Part shown: piece by piece, positions 9,099-15,923 of the stretch
How the letters are laid out: every line of letters starts with the position of its first letter
Position numbering within the stretch: position 1 is the first letter of the stretch
Assembly (NCBI GenBank): GCA_015075405.1
Contig: JABTUK010000005.1
Span: forward strand, 875,747 to 939,746
Origin: Anaerolineales bacterium
Lineage (GTDB): Bacteria > Chloroflexota > Anaerolineae > 4572-78 > J111
Direction of reading: 5' to 3'
DNA length: 64,000 nt
Notes under the pieces: generated by a model
The model's input: only the letters and a program-made list of their open reading frames with translations
Told to the model about the DNA's origin: nothing
Databases searched by the model: none
Position numbers and translations under genes: made by a program

Positions 9099-10097
9099 AT
9101 GATGATGATGACAGAGGAGGAAGTTCGGGCATGGTTTCTCCGGGCAGCACAACAGGGACCAGGAGAGGCGAATAACTTCTTTAATTCCTTTTTAGGTGCC
9201 CTGCCGGAGATAAATCAAAGAAATTATTCTGGAGCGTTGAGTCATGGCAGGTCTTTTTTAATACACTATTGCCTGTCCACTGATGAAAATGCCTACAGAA
9301 CAATTCATAAAGGAGCGGCTTACTACTGGCTAGGAACATTCGCTTTTCTAGCAAATGATTACGAGTCGGCTACATTTTTTTACGATGCCGCAGTCGCCGA
9401 GGACTTAAGAGCAGGAAATAACCCGGCGAATAATTTGACTCCGGCTTCGGGTTTCATCCTACTACAGAATGATCCTCCAGATCATCTTGCCATTCCTTTG
9501 ATAAACGCGGCCCGAAATCGAATAGAAGAACTTATTACTAACTATAATGCACGGCCGGGCCGGCCAGCAGGCGTAGGAGCTATCACTCTTAATGAGATTC
9601 GGGAAAGATTTCTTCGGCCTGCAATATCGCCAGGTGGCGAGCACTGGCGGTCTTTAGCGACTGCTTTTATATCTTTCTGTCTCGAATGGGACTATCGAAA
9701 CGAGCTCTTCGATCTGCGGCCAGGTCCAGGAACGGCTGAACCCTTCTTTCTCCACTTGTTTAAAGGATGCGTTCTATTTGAAAGTCTCCTTAAGGGCAAT
9801 CCAAGGCAGGGGATTCCTGCCCATTCAAATCTTGGATCAGTACTTCAGAATTTGCATGTTCATCTTGGTATTCCTAATAATATCAGAATCGGGGGAATTG
9901 ATTTCCCTACGATTCTGCGCGATCTAGCAGGGGCTGACGACTCTATCCAGACGGCTATCTTGTTTACTGGAAGGATTCGAAATACTGTAGGCCATGATCT
10001 TGGTTGGGTGGTACAGATTGACAAGCATCAATATCACAGGTTATTCCGAATGGTTACCTCTTCTTGTTTACATGCCATTGCGTGTCTTTATCGCTAA
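9099..10097 (+). CDS. Uncharacterised helical protein with C-terminal HEPN-type R-x4-H motif
   Basis: The protein has 332 residues; four tandem ATG codons occur at 9099-9110, with AAGAAGAGG just upstream. The N-terminal half has helical repeats around paired aromatics (AAYYWLGTFAFLANDYESATFFYDAAV), resembling TPR/SEL1-like packing. Near the C-terminus, R294-NTVG-H299 fits the R-x4-6-H active-site motif of HEPN ribonucleases, followed by an aromatic amphipathic helix. HEPN domains often act as RNA-cutting toxins in phage defence. Codon use is AT-richer than in the genes to the right. It is the last rightward gene before a terminator at 10203. Nuclease function is inferred from one short motif. 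Confidence 0.55.
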   Translation: MMMMTEEEVRAWFLRAAQQGPGEANNFFNSFLGALPEINQRNYSGALSHGRSFLIHYCLSTDENAYRTIHKGAAYYWLGTFAFLANDYESATFFYDAAVAEDLRAGNNPANNLTPASGFILLQNDPPDHLAIPLINAARNRIEELITNYNARPGRPAGVGAITLNEIRERFLRPAISPGGEHWRSLATAFISFCLEWDYRNELFDLRPGPGTAEPFFLHLFKGCVLFESLLKGNPRQGIPAHSNLGSVLQNLHVHLGIPNNIRIGGIDFPTILRDLAGADDSIQTAILFTGRIRNTVGHDLGWVVQIDKHQYHRLFRMVTSSCLHAIACLYR

Positions 10098-10202
10098 GAA
10101 AAATCACACCTGGCGAGCAGTTGTATGGTCGCAACGTTGCAAGAGGGGTAGAGCTTACCAATTGCTTCTTTCCCCACTTTAGAAAACAGACAAACTAAGC
10201 TG

Positions 10203-10249
10203 GCCGCCCACGCCTGGTGTGACAGAGCGAGCGTGGACGGCTCTGATTT
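10203..10249 (+). terminator. Terminator at the end of the defence cassette
   Basis: GCCGCCCACGC (10203-10213) pairs with GCGTGGACGGC (10231-10241) with one mismatch, followed by a T-rich tail. It separates the rightward cassette from the leftward operon ending at 10294. Confidence 0.6.
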
Positions 10250-10293
10250 TTAGAAATCCGGTTCGTATTACCTTTTGTAATCGGCTATGATGT

Positions 10294-10836
10294 TCATCGT
10301 CGTTTGCTCTCCAAATCCTTCCAAGTTATATACGTGGTCTGGGTGATCTTGCGGCTTTCAACCGCGCCGGTGCACTCGTAGTAGACATCAATAGCCTGCT
10401 CCTTATCCTCTGGGATGGGGGTATCGAAACAGGTGCTCCAGCGCCGGGAGACGTGGCCGTAAAGCAGCTTCATGGCCGTGGCCTCATCCTCACAGACGAA
10501 GGTGTAAGCGATGCTGTTCTCATCCGTGTACGTCAGGATGACCGGCTCCGGATCGTCTATCTCGATGGGCAGATGAGGGATCACCCAGGCTTCCAGACGG
10601 AACAGGAGCTGCTTCAGCAGATTCTCACAGTCGTCCAGCGGCGCGCTGTGCAAGAGCAAGGTGTTGCTATAGCCGGTTGGCAGCGGTCGGCCGACCGGCA
10701 GCGTGGCCTCGGCCGGGGCCTGAACGACGACCCCGTAAAGCTGGGCCTCGCCATCCTTCTTGGAGGGCATAATCGCAATGCGCAGGCCGGTTTGTAGGTT
10801 GATCAAAATATCACGGTCGCTGTTAAGGACCCACAT
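10294..10836 (-). CDS. Hypothetical protein, last gene of the leftward operon
   Basis: The protein has 180 residues. Start ATG 10836 is chosen because AAAGGAG lies 7 bases upstream; the longer frame to 10887 lacks a good site. It is a mixed alpha/beta protein beginning MWVLNSDRDILINLQTG, with acidic loops (IEIDDPEPVILTYTDE). It has no signal peptide, membrane segment or catalytic motif that I can identify. A 17-bp palindrome (10880-10896) lies in the leader between it and the gene upstream. The style, short and acidic with unknown function, matches accessory genes of phages or conjugative elements. Confidence 0.65.
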   Translation of the reverse strand: MWVLNSDRDILINLQTGLRIAIMPSKKDGEAQLYGVVVQAPAEATLPVGRPLPTGYSNTLLLHSAPLDDCENLLKQLLFRLEAWVIPHLPIEIDDPEPVILTYTDENSIAYTFVCEDEATAMKLLYGHVSRRWSTCFDTPIPEDKEQAIDVYYECTGAVESRKITQTTYITWKDLESKRR

Positions 10837-10879
10837 AAAATTCTCCTTTGGCCTCCCCTGCGGGGGGTCACTATGTCGA

Positions 10880-10896
10880 TTCCCCAATTGGGGAAA
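10880..10896. repeat. 17-bp palindrome TTCCCCAATTGGGGAAA, copy 1
   Basis: A palindromic site lies between the genes at 10836 and 10903. An identical 17-mer occurs at 12908-12924, inside the coding region of the 325-residue gene. Identical palindromes 2 kb apart within one operon suggest a protein-binding or partition-type site. Confidence 0.5.
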
Positions 10897-10902
10897 AATT
10901 AT

Positions 10903-11166
10903 TTAACCAACGTAGGGGTGCAGTATGTCTACCTGAATATCGTCGGGGTCAAACTCAGGCCCCAGCACCAGGGCGGCGCGCAGGTAAGGGTGCGGGATGC
11001 CGGCCTCGCCGCCAATCCGAACCGCTTCGGCTATGTCGGTTCCCGGTGGAACGAAAATGAGGCAGGCATCGAGGGTGACGCCTTCTTCCCGGCAGCCAAT
11101 GACGGCCAAGGTCCACCCCCGTGAACGGCCGGGGGCAGGTGCGTCGGTGAACCCAGGTTCAGCCAT
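10903..11166 (-). CDS. Small hypothetical protein
   Basis: The protein has 87 residues; the start at 11166 (MAEPGF) is inferred because it overlaps the stop of the upstream gene by 8 bases, like its neighbours. A longer frame to 11352 exists but would overlap the upstream gene almost wholly. It contains a short hydrophobic strand WTLAVIGC and a Pro/Gly/Asp-rich C-terminus. No family is recognised. An AAGGAGG site lies somewhat far upstream, so translation may depend on coupling. Confidence 0.5.
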   Translation of the reverse strand: MAEPGFTDAPAPGRSRGWTLAVIGCREEGVTLDACLIFVPPGTDIAEAVRIGGEAGIPHPYLRAALVLGPEFDPDDIQVDILHPYVG

Positions 11167-11452
11167 TGTTGTTTCCACGTGGAACCTCCTTGATAGGATA
11201 GGTGCAGACCGGGCAGCGGTCGCCTTCCGTAAGCGTGAACATCGCCCCGCAGCGGGAATTGGTGCATTGGTGACGCGGTCTTTCGAGCAACTCGTACTCA
11301 AAATTCCAGACCGTGTAGACCGGCAAACCCTCACAGCGGGACCAACCCTCAACGGGTTTGATCAGGCTGACGGTGAACTCCGTCCCCACCGTTATGGTGG
11401 GGACGGCCGCGACGTTAATCTCCTGGGAAATCCGTGCTTTGATGGGCTGCAT
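11159..11452 (-). CDS. Small zinc-ribbon protein
   Basis: The protein has 97 residues; ATG 11452 lies three bases after the stop of the upstream DUF932-like gene, whose last codons supply a GGAG site. The C-terminal half carries CTNSRC and CPVC (two CxxC-type knuckles about 16 residues apart), a typical zinc ribbon. The N-terminal half is beta-rich. It probably binds nucleic acid or a protein partner. Zinc binding follows from the Cys pattern; the biological role is unknown. Confidence 0.65.
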   Translation of the reverse strand: MQPIKARISQEINVAAVPTITVGTEFTVSLIKPVEGWSRCEGLPVYTVWNFEYELLERPRHQCTNSRCGAMFTLTEGDRCPVCTYPIKEVPRGNNNG

Positions 11453-11455
11453 CGC

Positions 11456-12202
11456 CTACTCCATAAAGAAGTTGTGCAGGTCCACCAGCCGGTTCATCAC
11501 CTCCGAGGGATGGGTCGTTTTCAGGGCGTGGGTAAAGGCGTTGTAGAGGCTCCACTGGTTGCGGCCGCTGAAGTCCGCGAAGGAAGGCGTTAGCCACTCC
11601 TTTTTGACGACCGGAAGCTGCCGCTCGCCGACGAGGCCCGCGCCATAAGCCCGGCCCATGATCTCAAAGGCCCGGCGGTCGGTCAGGCTGGCCCGGTAGA
11701 GCTTTTCGACATCGCCCACCATCTGGATGTGCTGGCCGGTGGCCTGGCGGGCCGCATCATAGAGCATATCCTGCAAGTTGGCGATGACATTTTTAGTGCT
11801 CTTGCGGACCACCCGCAGCAAGCCCGAAAACATCAGGTTGGAGCAGACGGTCACCCGACCGCCGAGGCAGATCGCCTCGGAGAGCGTCTGGTTGTAAGAA
11901 CCGCGCAGGCCGGCCGCGAACGGCAGGTTGAGCTGGGCGCTTTTGTAAGTCAGCGCGCCAAAAAGCTGGTTGCCGCTTTGGGCCAGGACGTAGCCCTCGT
12001 CAATCAATTCGTAGTCGCCCGGCAGGGTGTTACCCAGGACTTCCTTGGCCAGCGTGACGAGCGTCTGGTACGGGACCGGATGCCAGGTTTCGGTCGAGGC
12101 TGGGACCGGCAGCAGCCCCAGCTCGTCGAAATTGGCATAGCGAGCGCCGCGCGCCAGGTCGCGGCTGGATAAAATCAGGTTAGCTTCTTCGTGGATGGTC
12201 AT
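11456..12202 (-). CDS. DUF932-like phage/plasmid-related protein
   Basis: The protein has 248 residues. ATG 12202 is preceded by CTGAAAGGA, the same ribosome-binding sequence as the gene upstream. The pattern LVTLAKEVLG... YVLAQSGNQLFGALTY... ICLGGRVTVCSNLMFSG... resembles the DUF932/TIGR03299-type proteins common on phages, plasmids and integrative elements. It is a soluble alpha/beta protein without evident catalytic residues. The family has no firmly known function that I can cite; its presence supports the mobile-element reading of this operon. Confidence 0.65.
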   Translation of the reverse strand: MTIHEEANLILSSRDLARGARYANFDELGLLPVPASTETWHPVPYQTLVTLAKEVLGNTLPGDYELIDEGYVLAQSGNQLFGALTYKSAQLNLPFAAGLRGSYNQTLSEAICLGGRVTVCSNLMFSGLLRVVRKSTKNVIANLQDMLYDAARQATGQHIQMVGDVEKLYRASLTDRRAFEIMGRAYGAGLVGERQLPVVKKEWLTPSFADFSGRNQWSLYNAFTHALKTTHPSEVMNRLVDLHNFFME

Positions 12203-12217
12203 ACGTTTCCTTTCAGG

Positions 12218-13195
12218 TTATAGACCGGGGATAATGGCGTCAGGGGTATCCGACGCCGCCAGATAATTGTTACGGATATCGGCCAGCAGCCCGGCGAAAA
12301 TCTCCAGGGCCTCGGCAGGCAGCCGGTTGATGAGGGTCACCGCCTCGCCTTTCAGTTCGGCCCGGCGGGCGTGAAGCTCCAGGTCCAGCGCCTCGATTTC
12401 ATCGGCGTAGGCGGTGCGGGTGTCCCAGGCCGCGCCGCAGGCTTCGTTGAGGCACATGGCATGGCCGTTGACGCGGACGCTCCGCTGGCCGCAGCGGGGA
12501 CAGGTGAACTCACCCGGCTCCTCGATGGTCGTTTGTGGGCGGGCAGCGGCCGCCCGAGCCTGGTGGATGGCGTTGAGCCGTTCTTCCTCGCCGGGGGCGA
12601 GGTGGTGGCCGACCATGCCCGGCTCGTGAACCGCGCCGCAGCGAGTGCAGGTCAGTGTGTCAGCCGGGACGGTAAAGCCGTTTTCGCGGTTGGCATCGCC
12701 GGAACAGAGCCAGTAGCGGCAGCGGACCCGGGTGGGGCGGGCATTGCCGCGCACTTCATCCACGATGGTCTGAACGTGGCGGGCCGTGACCCGACCTTCC
12801 GGTGCGGTGTCTACCGCCTGCTGCCACACTTGCCGCTGTAGGTCAGGGTCCTCAAGGGTGGCCAGCGGCCGGGCGACAGATTCGCCCGCCGGCAGTGGGT
12901 AGCCGTTTTCCCCAATTGGGGAAAGGTTGCGTTCGATGCGGGCGAAGTCGAGCAGCCGGTAGACGTGAGATTGGCCGAACTCAAACTCAGCCGTGACGCA
13001 CTCGCGCCAGGAGTTGTAGCCCAAGGCGCGCCAGCCTTGGCGTTCGTGCAGCTCCAAGAGCTTCGCCCCAACTGCCGAGATGTCCTGCTTGATTTCTTCG
13101 ACCAGGAGCCGGGCCTCGGTTTCGGTCATTTCTTCGACCACAGTCAGGGTCAAGCTGTTTTCAATTGTGGTGGTGATTTCTTCAGTATCGGTCAT
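12218..13195 (-). CDS. Helical HTH-like protein with two C-terminal zinc ribbons
   Basis: The protein has 325 residues from ATG 13195, chosen for the AAAGGA site 6 bases upstream; an upstream in-frame start at 13243 would overlap the previous gene. The N-terminal 130 residues include a coiled-coil-like helix and WRALGYNSWRECVTAEFEFGQSHVYRLL, which looks like the helical DNA-binding region of ParB/KorB or Sigma-70-like phage regulators. Two zinc knuckles follow: CRYWLC...CTRCG, then CPRCG...CLNEACG. The middle of the gene contains palindrome copy 2. DNA binding is a reasonable inference; partition or replication control is possible but unproven. Confidence 0.6.
   Translation of the reverse strand: MTDTEEITTTIENSLTLTVVEEMTETEARLLVEEIKQDISAVGAKLLELHERQGWRALGYNSWRECVTAEFEFGQSHVYRLLDFARIERNLSPIGENGYPLPAGESVARPLATLEDPDLQRQVWQQAVDTAPEGRVTARHVQTIVDEVRGNARPTRVRCRYWLCSGDANRENGFTVPADTLTCTRCGAVHEPGMVGHHLAPGEEERLNAIHQARAAAARPQTTIEEPGEFTCPRCGQRSVRVNGHAMCLNEACGAAWDTRTAYADEIEALDLELHARRAELKGEAVTLINRLPAEALEIFAGLLADIRNNYLAASDTPDAIIPGL
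12908..12924. repeat. 17-bp palindrome TTCCCCAATTGGGGAAA, copy 2 (inside a coding region)
   Basis: Identical to the palindrome at 10880-10896. Here it encodes part of LSPIGENG in the 325-residue gene, so it is under both coding and possibly binding constraint. Confidence 0.5.
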
Positions 13196-13205
13196 AGGTG
13201 TCCTT

Positions 13206-13454
13206 TCAGGTCCCAATAGATTGGTCATAAAGCCAGTCGGCATAAGCTTCAGCCTGTTCTCGGATTCGTTCTTCGAGGGTCATGTGCGCCTGTTCCCATT
13301 CCTCAATTTCCTCGATGAAGGTGTCTAGGTTGCCCAGGTTGTCCAGAATCCAGCTACAGGTTTCACAGATGTAATGGGTTTTGCCGCGCCGGTCCTCAAT
13401 CACGTGCGTGGCCCCGACCGGCTCCGCGTGTTTGGGGTTGCAGCAGGTGCTCAA
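13206..13454 (-). CDS. Small Cys-rich protein
   Basis: The protein has 82 residues. The N-terminus has CC, then H, and CETC about 25 residues later (MSTCCNPKH...HYICETC), consistent with one zinc site. The rest is a strongly acidic amphipathic helix (DTFIEEIEEWEQAHMTLEERIREQAEAY). Its start overlaps the stop of the upstream gene by four bases (ATGA), so it is translationally coupled. Function is unknown; small zinc-plus-helix proteins of this kind are frequent in phage early operons. Confidence 0.6.
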   Translation of the reverse strand: MSTCCNPKHAEPVGATHVIEDRRGKTHYICETCSWILDNLGNLDTFIEEIEEWEQAHMTLEERIREQAEAYADWLYDQSIGT

Positions 13455-13795
13455 TTCTTTTTTCCCCTTAGCTCGTACCGCATGGAAGCGATGGGACCCT
13501 CGACCGGATCAGACGCTGGGCTTTTTCCCTGCTGTAATTTGCGGTAGACGGTGATCTTGGGCCGCCACTGGCCGATTTGCTGCTCGTTGAGGGTGAAACC
13601 GGCCACGGTCAGATCATAGCCGGTCCGAGCGTCTACGGTGCAGTTCTGTAGATCGGGCAGCACCAGGTCATTGCGGCAAACGATCAGCGCGCCCTCGTAG
13701 GTGTAGTAGCGGCGCTTGTCCTCGAACTCGGTAAAGTTCTCGTTGACCAGGACCGCGTTCAACGCGGCATTGCGGGAGAGATAAATCAAGGCCAT
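13451..13795 (-). CDS. Hypothetical protein of the leftward operon
   Basis: The protein has 114 residues. Its start overlaps the stop of the upstream gene by one base and its stop overlaps the next start by four. It begins MALIYLSRNAALNAVLVNENF and is beta-rich in the middle with a basic C-terminal tail. No recognised motif, membrane segment or signal is visible. The chained overlaps on both sides are the main evidence that it is translated. Confidence 0.6.
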   Translation of the reverse strand: MALIYLSRNAALNAVLVNENFTEFEDKRRYYTYEGALIVCRNDLVLPDLQNCTVDARTGYDLTVAGFTLNEQQIGQWRPKITVYRKLQQGKSPASDPVEGPIASMRYELRGKKN

Positions 13796-14220
13796 TAGTT
13801 CAACCTGCCTTTCTGCATTTTGTACGCCTCGGGCGGGGGCGGGTCATCTGGCAGCGCGATCCGGTAGCTGTCTATGTGACCGTCGCGGTACATGAAGGCG
13901 ACCACGACCTGCTGGGCCGGGATGTAGTTGAGCACCATCCGTTTCAGGTCCGGCAGCGGCCAGCCGCCTTTGCCCCAAATTTTTCGGGCAAATTTGTCGG
14001 GGAAAAAAACCATCGGCAAGTCGCCGGGCAGCTTCACCGGCCGGGATAGCTCTGACATCATCTCTGGGGCAATTTGCGCTATTTCTTCAGGGGTCAGGTC
14101 CATATAAATGGCTATCGCACCCCGGCCGGTCTTGACATAGCCATCCCAGGCCGCCGCAGCGATGGTTAGCCAGTTGGCGATGATAAGTTCTTGGTGTTTG
14201 GTTCTATCTTGTTTCGGCAT
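13795..14220 (-). CDS. Hypothetical protein of the leftward operon
   Basis: The protein has 141 residues (MPKQDRTKHQELIIANWLT). It is an alpha/beta protein with Pro-rich loops and a basic tail. It overlaps the upstream gene by 17 bases and the downstream gene by one base. I do not recognise a domain. Its base composition matches the rest of the operon. Confidence 0.6.
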   Translation of the reverse strand: MPKQDRTKHQELIIANWLTIAAAAWDGYVKTGRGAIAIYMDLTPEEIAQIAPEMMSELSRPVKLPGDLPMVFFPDKFARKIWGKGGWPLPDLKRMVLNYIPAQQVVVAFMYRDGHIDSYRIALPDDPPPPEAYKMQKGRLN

Positions 14221-14572
14221 TTTGAGCCTCCGGCTTGGGGTCAGATTCGGAGACGAATTTCAGGCAGCCGCAGCCGTGAAAACAGGCGTTTTTGCCGCCG
14301 GCGTGGTCGCCGTGAATGTGGCCGCAGTGACAGCGATCACTGATGATTTCAACCTTGAGATAGCAGGTGCGGGCTTTTTCGCCGTCGGGCGGGTTGACCC
14401 ATTCGGGCAAGGTCGTGCGGGTGGCGCGGGGACCGGCCAGGCTGCTGACCTTGGCCCAGGCATCCAGGGGATCGTTGAACGAGGGCAGGTTCAGGGGCTT
14501 GTCATTCTGACAAACCAGAAAGCCACCGGGGACTTCGGTGGCCATCACGTAAAAGGCGGTTAATCGTCTCAT
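14204..14572 (-). CDS. Cys/His-rich small protein
   Basis: The protein has 122 residues. The C-terminal third contains CHCGHIHGDHAGGKNACFHGCGC, a dense Cys/His cluster able to bind one or two metal ions. The N-terminal part is a short beta/alpha unit (FYVMATEVPGGFLVCQND). The start overlaps the stop of the first operon gene (ATGA, 14569-14572). Metal binding is inferred from the cluster only; function is unknown. Confidence 0.6.
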   Translation of the reverse strand: MRRLTAFYVMATEVPGGFLVCQNDKPLNLPSFNDPLDAWAKVSSLAGPRATRTTLPEWVNPPDGEKARTCYLKVEIISDRCHCGHIHGDHAGGKNACFHGCGCLKFVSESDPKPEAQNAETR

Positions 14573-14838
14573 TGGGGTTTCTCCTGTAATTTTTGAATTA
14601 ATTCTAAGGGGATATTTTTATCGTTCAAAGCGTTCTGCCGCAGGGGTTCCACCAGCGCCTGGGCCAGTTGGCGATTGCGAGCCGCTTTGCGCAGGAGGTC
14701 CCAATACTTTTTATCCTTCGCCTGCCCGGTTTTGTTGGCAGCGATGACGGAGAGGAGTAAAACCTCGCGGTAATCCTCCAACTGCTGGATGATCTCGACC
14801 AGCATGGCCGGGTCGAGAGAGAGGGTTAATAGGTTCAT
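14569..14838 (-). CDS. First gene of the leftward operon, small helical protein
   Basis: The protein has 89 residues from ATG 14838, chosen because GAGGAAG precedes it and because the longer open frame (to 15033) would run through the promoter and operators and into the divergent gene. It is wholly helical (EIIQQLEDYREVLLLSVIAANKTGQ), with Lys/Arg-rich and Leu-rich faces. No family is recognised. Its promoter at 14885-14913 is overlapped by a TGTCGTACTTGTC operator, so transcription of the whole operon should be controlled there. Confidence 0.65.
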   Translation of the reverse strand: MNLLTLSLDPAMLVEIIQQLEDYREVLLLSVIAANKTGQAKDKKYWDLLRKAARNRQLAQALVEPLRQNALNDKNIPLELIQKLQEKPQ

Positions 14839-14884
14839 AAGAGCTTCCTCTTGAAAATTATTGTCGTACTTGTCGGATAAAATA

Positions 14885-14913
14885 AATATAACACCAAATG
14901 TCGTACTTGTCAA
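14885..14913 (-). promoter_or_regulatory. Sigma70 promoter of the leftward ten-gene operon
   Basis: Reading leftward: TTGACA (14913-14908), 17-base spacer, TATATT (14890-14885). It lies 47 bases before the first start codon and is overlapped by operator copy 2. Confidence 0.75.
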
Positions 14914-14937
14914 TACCCAATTTAACATTTTTTGGGA

Positions 14938-14967
14938 TTGACAAAGCCTTTGAACCTGTGGTACAAT
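14938..14967 (+). promoter_or_regulatory. Sigma70 promoter of the HTH regulator gene
   Basis: TTGACA (14938-14943), 18-base spacer, TACAAT (14962-14967), with operator copy 3 just downstream. The arrangement suggests autorepression. Confidence 0.75.
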
Positions 14968-15003
14968 TTCGGCAAGTACGACAGACTGTGAGGGATCAAA
15001 TTT

Positions 15004-15252
15004 ATGATGAATATTGTGGCTGAAATGGAGCAAAAAAACGTGAAGGGTTATCTGACAACTGCTGAAGTCGCCAGGCGGTTTGATGTTGATCCTCGCACCA
15101 TTCTTCGCTGGGTGAAGGCCGGTTGTTTTCCGGGCACACGGAAGAAAAATCCACGCGCCAAAAACTCACCTATTGTCATCCCTGAACAGTCTGTTGAGGA
15201 TTTTGAAAAGGCTCAACTCATCGAGCCGGAGAATAGTGTAAGAAACAACTAA
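15004..15252 (+). CDS. MerR/excisionase-type helix-turn-helix DNA-binding protein
   Basis: The protein has 82 residues from ATG 15004 (15007 also possible); GAGGG lies upstream. The segment GYLTTAEVARRFDVDPRTILRWVKAGCFPG, residues about 15-45, is a classic HTH_17 winged helix as in excisionases and BldC/MerR-type regulators; a basic wing (RKKNPRAKN) follows. It is divergent from the ten-gene operon, with three shared operator sites between them, so it is the obvious candidate for the switch protein. It could be a repressor, an excisionase or both. A long hairpin follows immediately. Confidence 0.8.
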   Translation: MMNIVAEMEQKNVKGYLTTAEVARRFDVDPRTILRWVKAGCFPGTRKKNPRAKNSPIVIPEQSVEDFEKAQLIEPENSVRNN

Positions 15253-15317
15253 CCGCCTGGCAAAAATAGAAAGGCCCAACCCGGTAGGTTAGACCTTTCG
15301 TTTGCCAAGCGGTTTTA
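15251..15317 (+). terminator. Long two-tier hairpin terminator
   Basis: The outer stem AACCGCCTGGCAAA (15251-15264) pairs with TTTGCCAAGCGGTT (15301-15314) with one mismatch. An inner stem runs from AAAGG to CCTTT around a CCAACC/GGTT core, and a T-rich tail follows. It overlaps the stop of the HTH gene. Confidence 0.7.
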
Positions 15318-15650
15318 TATTCTTACCGCTGCACCAATCCCCTTCTCGGCCCATCCGCCAAGATCGTCGAGAGGGGGACTAACCACACCGCCGAAGCGGT
15401 TGATTTCTTCAGTTGTCCACTCAGATGTCAGCCCCCAAGCGGTCGCTTAAAATAGAGGCTTTGAGAGTCCAGGATGGGAGGCAGTAACGTAACTCTCACG
15501 GGTTCTTCCCTTTGGAGAGCGGGCTACTGCCCCCCTTCGTGGATTTCTCTTCCGCGTGGAAGCGTATTTTGTTCTTTACCAATTAGCCGGGTGAGAGTTT
15601 TGGCCCGACCATATCATTTTTGTGGGCCGAAAGTGGGGATGCAATAAAAC
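15318..15650. ncRNA. Gene-free stretch with dense secondary structure, candidate structured RNA
   Basis: No convincing ORF covers this stretch. It holds nested stems: GGCAGTA/TACTGCC (about 15481-15535) enclosing CTCTC/GAGAG and GGG/CCC, a CTTCC-GCGT-GGAAG tetraloop hairpin, a GGCCC/GGGCC stem near 15611-15635, and GGGGG/CCCCC-type pairings near 15375-15435. Which strand is expressed is unclear. It matches none of tmRNA, RNase P or SRP RNA motifs that I can recall. Degraded tRNA or phage RNA remnants are possible. Confidence 0.35.
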
Positions 15651-15654
15651 AAAA

Positions 15655-15728
15655 AGCGGCGGCCCCAATCCCGAGAATTAGAGCGTTAGCTTAAAAGGCA
15701 ATTGCTCTTCCGACTGAGCTAACGGCTC
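15655..15728 (-). other. Degenerate tRNA-Lys(UUU)-like sequence
   Basis: Read leftward from 15728, the sequence gives GAGCCGT-TA, a perfect D-stem GCTC/GAGC around AGTCGGAA, and a Lys-type anticodon loop CTTTTAA. The anticodon stem has two mismatches. A T-arm-like stem CTAAT/ATTGG can form, but its loop is atypical. The 3' acceptor strand does not pair with the 5' strand, so this is not an intact tRNA. It may be an integration scar or a phage-borne tRNA remnant at the edge of the mobile region. Confidence 0.45.
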
Positions 15729-15823
15729 ACGAATACTTCTTGAGGATTTTGATTTTCCAAGCAGGAATGGTAACACAGCCTGGTTTTCTTGTCAATAGCC
15801 CTTTTGCTTTTTTAAGGTTAGCG

Positions 15824-15852
15824 TTGACAGGCTTTCCAGGGGATGTTATAAT
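15824..15852 (+). promoter_or_regulatory. Consensus sigma70 promoter for the ATPase gene
   Basis: TTGACA (15824-15829), 17-base spacer, TATAAT (15847-15852): a perfect match to both hexamers, 72 bases before the start codon. Such a strong promoter suggests constitutive high expression or tight repression. Confidence 0.85.
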
Positions 15853-15923
15853 TTGACATAGTTATTTAACATATTGATGAAACCCGCCGGATTTCAGGGG
15901 CGAAGTTAGGAGCCAAGAAGTAC

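Larger units (their letters stand above)
14862..14983. promoter_or_regulatory. Three 13-bp operators (TGTCGTACTTGTC) between divergent genes
   Basis: Copies lie at 14862-14874 and 14899-14911 (exact, plus strand) and at 14971-14983 (minus strand, 12 of 13). Copy 2 overlaps the -35 and spacer of the leftward promoter, copy 1 lies just past its -10, and copy 3 lies just past the -10 of the rightward promoter. This is the layout of a lambda-like or plasmid-like switch repressed at both promoters. The likely ligand is the HTH protein at 15004. Confidence 0.7.

Noticed and set aside
15318..15728. tmRNA, RNase P RNA or SRP RNA
   Set aside because: None of the conserved sequence motifs that I know for these RNAs is present, and the tRNA-like part lacks a matching acceptor and CCA end.
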